From: Bacillota bacterium
GTDB lineage: Bacteria; Bacillota; Clostridia; Oscillospirales; Ruminococcaceae
DNA: 10,672 nucleotides
Assembly (NCBI GenBank): GCA_023439605.1
Contig: JAEXNS010000079.1
Span: 1-10,672, forward strand
Direction of reading: 5' to 3'
Below, one piece after another: positions 7,048-10,672 of this stretch. The position numbers were made by a program, and so were the translations under genes. A model generated the notes under the pieces. The model saw nothing but the letters and a program-made list of their open reading frames with translations. It searched no databases and was not told the DNA's origin. How positions within the stretch are numbered: position 1 is the first letter of the stretch; every line of letters begins with the position of its first letter.

Positions 7048-7221
7048 ATGGCAGAAGTTCGTGTTGGAAAAAACGAATCTTTAGATTTGGCTCTTAAGCG
7101 TTTTAAGAGATCATGTGCAAAAGATGGCGTGATAGCTGAGGTTCGTAAAAGAGAACATTATGAAAAGCCTTCGGTTAAACGTAAGAAAAAATCTGAGGCA
7201 GCTCGTAAGCGTAAATTTTAA
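7048..7221 (+). CDS. rpsU: 30S ribosomal protein S21
   Basis: A 57-residue basic protein, complete and of normal length. It starts MAEVRVGKNESLDLALKRF and contains the family segment RFKRSCAKDGVIAEVRKREHYEKPSVKRK, followed by the Lys/Arg-rich tail that contacts rRNA. S21 joins the 30S subunit late and assists initiation at the mRNA 5' end. GGGAGGG (7034-7040) lies 7 nt before ATG 7048. Codon use differs from the neighbours: six of eight arginines are CGT, and AAG and GTT are frequent, as expected for a highly expressed gene. It appears monocistronic, with its own promoter and terminator. Confidence 0.97.
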   Translation: MAEVRVGKNESLDLALKRFKRSCAKDGVIAEVRKREHYEKPSVKRKKKSEAARKRKF

Positions 7222-7247
7222 TTAGGCTTTTTAATAAGGCGAATAAG

Positions 7248-7275
7248 AGGCGGGCATTTATTTGCTCGTCTTTTT
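7248..7275 (+). terminator. Intrinsic terminator after rpsU
   Basis: AGGCGGGCA (7248-7256) pairs with TGCTCGTCT (7263-7271) in a 9-bp stem with two G-U pairs and a 6-nt loop, followed by a T run through 7275. It is GC-rich against an AT-rich background and lies 26 bp after the rpsU stop. Confidence 0.85.
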
Positions 7276-7348
7276 ATTTGATTTTATTTATGAGTAATAA
7301 ATTGTATGATTAGAATTTATAATATTTTTAATTATAGGGAGATTACAT

Positions 7349-7864
7349 ATGCTATTCAAGTTTACTGTTGCTTTAAAGTCAGTTTGTGATATAAACATGA
7401 AACTATTAAAAAGACATAACATAAAAGCCTTAATTTTAGATTTAGATAATACTCTAACCACTCATGATAATCCAAAACCAACACATGGAGTTCTAGAATG
7501 GATTGCATTGATGAAAAAAAACAACATAAAGTTAATTATAGTTTCAAACAACGATTATGATAGAGTAAAGCCTTTTGCAGATTTACTTGGTATTGATTTT
7601 ATTCCCAATGGTAAAAAACCTTTATCAAGAGGATTTGATGAGGCTCAAAAAAGAATGAATATTTCATTTTCTAAAATTGCAGTAGTTGGTGATCAAATTT
7701 TTACAGATATTTTAGGTGCAAACCTAAAAGGACTGACTTCTTTTTTTGTTTTTCCAATTGAAAATGAAAAAAAGTTTTTGTTTAAAATAAAAAGAGTTTT
7801 AGAAAAACCTTTTTTACCCAAGGATGTTTCTTCAATATATATGAAGAATGATAAAACAATATAA
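7349..7864 (+). CDS. yqeG: YqeG family HAD IIIA-type phosphatase
   Basis: A 171-residue cytosolic haloacid-dehalogenase-superfamily protein of the YqeG type. Motif I is DLDNT (residues 31-35, nucleophile D31 and acid/base D33), motif II VSNN (65-68), motif III GKKPL with K90 or K89, and motif IV GDQIFTD (114-120). All catalytic positions are present. The physiological substrate is unsettled; relatives are related to phosphatidylglycerophosphate phosphatases. AGGGAGA at 7336-7342 supports ATG 7349. In Bacillus, yqeG sits in the yqeH-aroE-yhbY-nadD-yqeK cluster. Here it is separated from that cluster by leuS and rpsU and precedes aroQ by 101 bp. Confidence 0.93.
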   Translation: MLFKFTVALKSVCDINMKLLKRHNIKALILDLDNTLTTHDNPKPTHGVLEWIALMKKNNIKLIIVSNNDYDRVKPFADLLGIDFIPNGKKPLSRGFDEAQKRMNISFSKIAVVGDQIFTDILGANLKGLTSFFVFPIENEKKFLFKIKRVLEKPFLPKDVSSIYMKNDKTI

Positions 7865-7896
7865 TTACAAACTTTATATTGTTCCTAGTTTTATTT
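7855..7896 (+). terminator. Weak hairpin overlapping the yqeG stop, possible terminator
   Basis: AACAATATAA (7855-7864) and TTATATTGTT (7874-7883) form a perfect 10-bp stem with a 9-nt loop. The 5' arm includes the yqeG TAA. The following sequence is T-rich (CCTAGTTTTATTTG and on), but the T run does not abut the stem and the stem has only two G-C pairs. Termination would be weak at best. Confidence 0.35.
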
Positions 7897-7965
7897 GTTT
7901 TTTCGTTTATATATTACTTTTTAATAAATAATTAAAATATAAGTGTTTTAGGAGAATAATTATAT

Positions 7966-8418
7966 ATGAAAATATTAACAATAAATGGCCCAAATTTAAA
8001 TCTTTTAGGCGAAAGAGAACCTGGTGTTTATGGAACATGTAATTTACAACAATTAAATGATAAAATTTTTGAAAAATCAAAAACACTTAACATGCATTGT
8101 GATTTCTTTCAATCAAATCATGAGGGAGAGATAATCGATAAACTACATGATGCACGATTAAATTATGATGGCATAATACTAAATGCAGGTGCATTTACTC
8201 ACTATAGCTATGCAATTAGAGATGCAATATCAGCTATTAAAATACCCTGTATAGAAGTGCATATTAGTAATGTATTTGCTAGAGAAAAATTTAGAGAGAA
8301 TTCAGTTATTTCGGCTGTTTGCAAGGGCAGTATTTCGGGATTTGGAGAATATAGCTATATACTTGCTGTGGAAGGTTTAAAAAATATAATAAATAAAGTG
8401 AAGAATGATATAAAATGA
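7966..8418 (+). CDS. aroQ: Type II 3-dehydroquinate dehydratase
   Basis: This enzyme dehydrates 3-dehydroquinate to 3-dehydroshikimate, the third step of the shikimate pathway; the type II form is a dodecamer. The 150-residue length is typical. Visible features are NGPNLNLLGEREPGVYG (residues 7-23) with R17 and catalytic Y23, QSNHEGEIID (49-58), NAGAFTHYS (73-81) with N74 and H80, IEVHISN (96-102) with the catalytic H99, and the closing CKGSISGFGEYSY (119-131). AGGAGA at 7950-7955 precedes ATG 7966. The TGA stop shares ATGA with the pepP start (8415-8418), so the two are translationally coupled. aroQ-pepP-efp is a recurrent order in Firmicutes. Confidence 0.96.
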   Translation: MKILTINGPNLNLLGEREPGVYGTCNLQQLNDKIFEKSKTLNMHCDFFQSNHEGEIIDKLHDARLNYDGIILNAGAFTHYSYAIRDAISAIKIPCIEVHISNVFAREKFRENSVISAVCKGSISGFGEYSYILAVEGLKNIINKVKNDIK

Positions 8419-9482
8419 ATAATATAGAAAAATTAATTGAATTATTTCCAGAAAATATGCAATGTGCAATGATTACTTCAGAAGTAAATAGGAGATACTT
8501 TACTGGTATGAAGTCATCTTCGGGAACATTGATTTGTTTTAAAGAAAAATCATATTTTATTACGGATTTTCGTTATATTGAAAAAGCGAATAAATTTGTG
8601 AAAAATGCTGAGGTAATTGAGCAAAAAAATATTACTTTACAAATTGATTCGTTATTTAAAAAACATAAGATTAATAGAGTTTCTATAGAGGATGAATACA
8701 TGACTGTTTCTCAACTAAATAGTTTGAAGATTTCATTTCCAAGTGTAGAATTTGACTTTTCAAATGTTTTAAGTAAAATAATAAGTGATTTAAGGACTAT
8801 AAAATCAAAATTAGAAATAAATAAAATTTTAGAGGCACAAGCAATTGCTGAGGAAGCGTTTAAGAAAATTTTAGATTATATTTCGGTATCACGTTCAGAA
8901 CGTGATATATCAAGAAAAATAGATAATATAATGTTAAAATTAGGGGCTGAATGCCCATCTTTTGATACAATTGTTTTATCCGGTACCAACTCATCAATGC
9001 CACATGGTGTTCCTTCAAATCAAAAAGTAGTAAAAAATTCTTTTGTTTTAATGGATTTTGGTGCTGTTGTTGATGGTTACCATAGTGACATGACTAGAAC
9101 TGTATGTTTAGGGAAACCATCTGATGAAATGGAAAGAATATATAATCTTGTTTTACAAGCACAAGTAGAATGTATAAAAAAAGTTAAAGCAAATATTCCG
9201 TGTTGTGATATTGATAAACATGCACGAAATATTTTTGAAAAAAGTGGATACCGTGAATTTTTTGGACATTCATTAGGTCATGGTGTAGGTATAGAAATAC
9301 ATGAATCACCTTCCTTATCAGAAAAAAATTCTTCTTTGTTAAAAGAAAATATGATAGTAACAGTTGAACCTGGAATTTATTTGGCTAAAAAATTTGGTGT
9401 TAGAATTGAAGATTTTGTTCTTGTTACAGAAAACGGATGCAAAAATTTGACTAATTGTCCAAAAGAACTAATAAGTTTGTAA
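8415..9482 (+). CDS. pepP: M24 family Xaa-Pro aminopeptidase
   Basis: A pita-bread-fold metallopeptidase that removes N-terminal residues preceding proline. The 355-residue protein has an N-terminal creatinase-like domain (about 1-125) and a C-terminal catalytic domain. The two-metal site is complete: D214 in MDFGA, D225 in HSDMTRT, H289 in GHSLGHG, E318 in VEPGIY and E332 in VRIED, with substrate histidine H197 in MPHGVP. The start overlaps the aroQ stop (ATGA) and has no strong Shine-Dalgarno, consistent with coupling. It corresponds to B. subtilis YqhT, next to aroQ and efp. Processing of Pro-containing peptides beside EF-P is a thematic link only. A near-perfect 21-bp palindrome lies inside the gene (8887-8907). 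Confidence 0.94.
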   Translation: MNNIEKLIELFPENMQCAMITSEVNRRYFTGMKSSSGTLICFKEKSYFITDFRYIEKANKFVKNAEVIEQKNITLQIDSLFKKHKINRVSIEDEYMTVSQLNSLKISFPSVEFDFSNVLSKIISDLRTIKSKLEINKILEAQAIAEEAFKKILDYISVSRSERDISRKIDNIMLKLGAECPSFDTIVLSGTNSSMPHGVPSNQKVVKNSFVLMDFGAVVDGYHSDMTRTVCLGKPSDEMERIYNLVLQAQVECIKKVKANIPCCDIDKHARNIFEKSGYREFFGHSLGHGVGIEIHESPSLSEKNSSLLKENMIVTVEPGIYLAKKFGVRIEDFVLVTENGCKNLTNCPKELISL

Positions 9483-9500
9483 AATAATTTAATTTAGGAA

Positions 9501-9529
9501 TTGCAAATATTTAAATTTTATTGTAAAAT
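9501..9529 (+). promoter_or_regulatory. Probable promoter for efp
   Basis: TTGCAA (9501-9506), a 17-nt spacer and TAAAAT (9524-9529), with TG directly before the -10. It lies in the 109-bp gap between pepP and efp. The likely start near 9536 gives a leader of about 55 nt. Confidence 0.55.
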
Positions 9530-9591
9530 ATAAAGAAGCAACTATTATGAAAATGCATTTAGTATGCGTAATTATTTGGAGGTACTTTTGT

Positions 9592-10149
9592 ATGATTTCA
9601 GCAGGCGATTTTAGAAATGGTGTTACTTTTGAGATGGATGGCAACGTTGTTCAAATAATAGAATTTCAACACGTTAAGCCAGGTAAGGGAGCAGCTTTTG
9701 TAAGAACTAAATTTAGAAATGTCATTACTGGTGCTGTGGTAGAACGTTCATTTAACCCTACTGATAAATATCCAACTGCATTTGTAGAAAGAAAAGATAT
9801 GCAATATCTTTATTCAGAAGATGATTTATATTATTTTATGGATACGGAATCTTATGAACAAATTCCTATTGATAAAAGTAAATTAGGAGTTAGTTTTTCT
9901 TTTGTAAAAGAAAATATGGAAGTTAAAGTATTATCTTATAAAGGAAATGTCTTTGGTGTTGAGCCACCATTCTTTGTAGAATTAGAAATAACTCAAACAG
10001 ACCCAGGTTTCAAAGGTGATACAGCAACAAATGCGACTAAACCAGCTGTAGTAGAAACTGGAGCAGAGATTAGAGTTCCTTTGTTTATCGAAGAAGGCGA
10101 TAAAGTTAGGATAGATACTAGAACCGGTGAATATATGGAGAGAGCATAA
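9592..10149 (+). CDS. efp: Elongation factor P
   Basis: EF-P binds between the P and E sites of the ribosome and relieves stalling at consecutive prolines. The chosen start, ATG 9592, gives 185 residues, the family length, beginning MISAGDFRNG, and has GGAGGT at 9578-9583. An upstream in-frame ATG at 9547 would add 15 residues unlike the family and has no proper site. Domain I carries VKPGKGAAFVRTK, with the loop-tip lysine K32 that is modified in many bacteria (5-aminopentanol in B. subtilis). Domains II and III follow, including FVELEITQTDPGFKGDTA and the C-terminal EIRVPLFIEEGDKVRIDTRTGEY, which is the EF-P signature. Confidence 0.98.
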   Translation: MISAGDFRNGVTFEMDGNVVQIIEFQHVKPGKGAAFVRTKFRNVITGAVVERSFNPTDKYPTAFVERKDMQYLYSEDDLYYFMDTESYEQIPIDKSKLGVSFSFVKENMEVKVLSYKGNVFGVEPPFFVELEITQTDPGFKGDTATNATKPAVVETGAEIRVPLFIEEGDKVRIDTRTGEYMERA

Positions 10150-10183
10150 ATATTTGCTCTACTAAATTAAGGAGGAAGCTATT

Positions 10184-10630
10184 ATGAAGCTTACAGAAAA
10201 AATGTCGTATTTACAGGGTTTGATGGATGGTTTAGATCTTGACACAACCACAAAAGAAGGTAAAATATTAGTGCAAATGTCAGCTGTTATGCATGATATG
10301 GTTTCCTATATCGAAGATATGCAAGGACAAATTGATGAACTTTCTGAATTATGTGATATTTTAGATGAAGATTTAGGTTCCTTAGAAGAAGATGTTTATG
10401 ATTTAGATTCTTGTGACTGTGAAGACGATGATGAATATGATGAAGAATTTGACGATGATGAATTATATGAAATTCAATGTCCAACATGTGGCGACTCAAT
10501 ATATCTTGATGATGGTATGTTAGAAGAAGGTTCAATGGAATGTCCAAATTGTGGTGAGAACTTAGAGTTCGATTTTGATCCAGATGAAATTGATTCTTTA
10601 GAATGCGAATGTGAAGAAGATTCAGAATAA
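10184..10630 (+). CDS. Small acidic protein with C-terminal zinc ribbon (CD1247 N-terminal-domain-like)
   Basis: A 148-residue acidic protein. Residues 1-60 look helical (KMSYLQGLMDGLDL, then a likely coiled coil through ELSELCDILDEDL). Residues 61-95 are almost all Asp and Glu. A treble Cys-pair region follows: C99/C102 in CPTCG and C120/C123 in CPNCG form a plausible zinc ribbon, with additional C77/C79 and C141/C143. The N-terminus resembles the clostridial family named after Clostridioides difficile CD1247, usually encoded beside efp; this is from memory and should be searched. AAGGAGGA at 10169-10176 is a strong ribosome-binding site. It follows efp by 34 bp and is probably co-transcribed. 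The function is unknown. Confidence 0.8.
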   Translation: MKLTEKMSYLQGLMDGLDLDTTTKEGKILVQMSAVMHDMVSYIEDMQGQIDELSELCDILDEDLGSLEEDVYDLDSCDCEDDDEYDEEFDDDELYEIQCPTCGDSIYLDDGMLEEGSMECPNCGENLEFDFDPDEIDSLECECEEDSE

Positions 10631-10636
10631 TTTCTA

Positions 10637-10672
10637 AAATTAAAACCAGTAAATATTTACTGGTTTTAATTT
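10637..10672. terminator. 36-bp perfect palindrome, probable bidirectional intrinsic terminator
   Basis: The two 16-nt arms (10637-10652 and 10657-10672) are perfect inverse complements around the loop ATAT. Each arm ends in an A or T tract outside a CCAG/CTGG core, so transcription from either side would give a hairpin followed by U residues. It lies 6 bp after the stop of the acidic zinc-ribbon gene. The window ends at its last base, so a longer T tract is not visible. Confidence 0.75.

Noticed and set aside
7318..7323. TATAAT as -10 of a yqeG promoter
   Set aside because: The hexamer is perfect, but no acceptable -35 lies 16-19 nt upstream and such hexamers are common in this AT-rich gap. 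A promoter is needed here after the rpsU terminator, but I cannot place it.
7865..7965. Promoter for aroQ in the AT-rich gap
   Set aside because: Several TTG and TA-rich hexamers exist but none pair with acceptable spacing. I see nothing supportable except the AGGAGA ribosome-binding site.
8887..8907. LexA (SOS) box in pepP
   Set aside because: The Gram-positive LexA site is GAAC-N4-GTTC. Here the order is GTTC-A-GAAC, so the half-sites face the wrong way.
9547..9591. Upstream ATG start for efp giving 200 residues
   Set aside because: The extra 15 residues do not match EF-P, and a good GGAGGT site points to ATG 9592, which gives the standard 185 residues.
10287..10547. Minus-strand reading frame opposite the acidic protein, and similar long antisense frames elsewhere (733-915, 3155-3537, 5892-6324, 6616-6807)
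   Set aside because: They lie opposite well-supported genes, have low-complexity or His/Leu-biased translations caused by the sense-strand codons, and lack ribosome-binding sites.

Overview
The window is AT-rich chromosomal DNA (G+C about 30% by eye) from a low-GC Gram-positive bacterium. The gene families and their order (ftsY - rdgB - yhbY - nadD - yqeK - LCP - rsfS - leuS, then rpsU, then yqeG - aroQ - pepP - efp - small acidic zinc-ribbon protein) point to the class Clostridia, possibly near Ruminococcaceae/Oscillospiraceae. That placement is inferred from gene content and synteny, not from a search. Every gene is on the + strand. I see no phage, insertion sequence, CRISPR array, tRNA or rRNA.

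Region 1 (1-6859) reads as one tightly packed operon-like run. It starts with the 3' part of ftsY (SRP receptor), then rdgB (nucleotide-pool sanitation), yhbY (CRM-domain ribosome-associated protein), nadD (NAD synthesis), yqeK (HD-domain phosphohydrolase), an LCP-family cell-wall glycopolymer transferase, rsfS (ribosomal silencing factor) and leuS (leucyl-tRNA synthetase). Spacings are about 0-40 bp and I find no convincing internal terminator. leuS is interrupted by an in-frame TGA exactly where the family has a conserved glycine. The remaining 52 codons of the C-terminal tRNA-binding domain continue in the same frame to a TAA at 6857-6859.

Region 2 (6860-7275) is a self-contained rpsU (ribosomal protein S21) unit. 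It has a good sigma-A-type promoter, a leader of about 125 nt that can fold and could mask the Shine-Dalgarno sequence, the 57-codon gene, and a strong intrinsic terminator. rpsU has a visibly different codon bias (CGT arginines), as expected for a highly expressed gene.

Region 3 (7276-10672) holds yqeG (HAD phosphatase), aroQ (type II dehydroquinase) overlapping pepP (M24 aminopeptidase) by ATGA, efp with its own promoter, and a small acidic zinc-ribbon protein of the kind often found beside efp in Clostridia. A 36-bp perfect palindrome, probably a bidirectional terminator, ends the window.

Most of the window is ordinary housekeeping DNA. The points deserving a second look are the in-frame UGA in leuS, the long acidic C-terminal tail of FtsY that ends in a basic-aromatic segment (such regions normally lie at the N-terminus), and the structured rpsU leader. 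I found nothing that I would call a new defence or mobile system.
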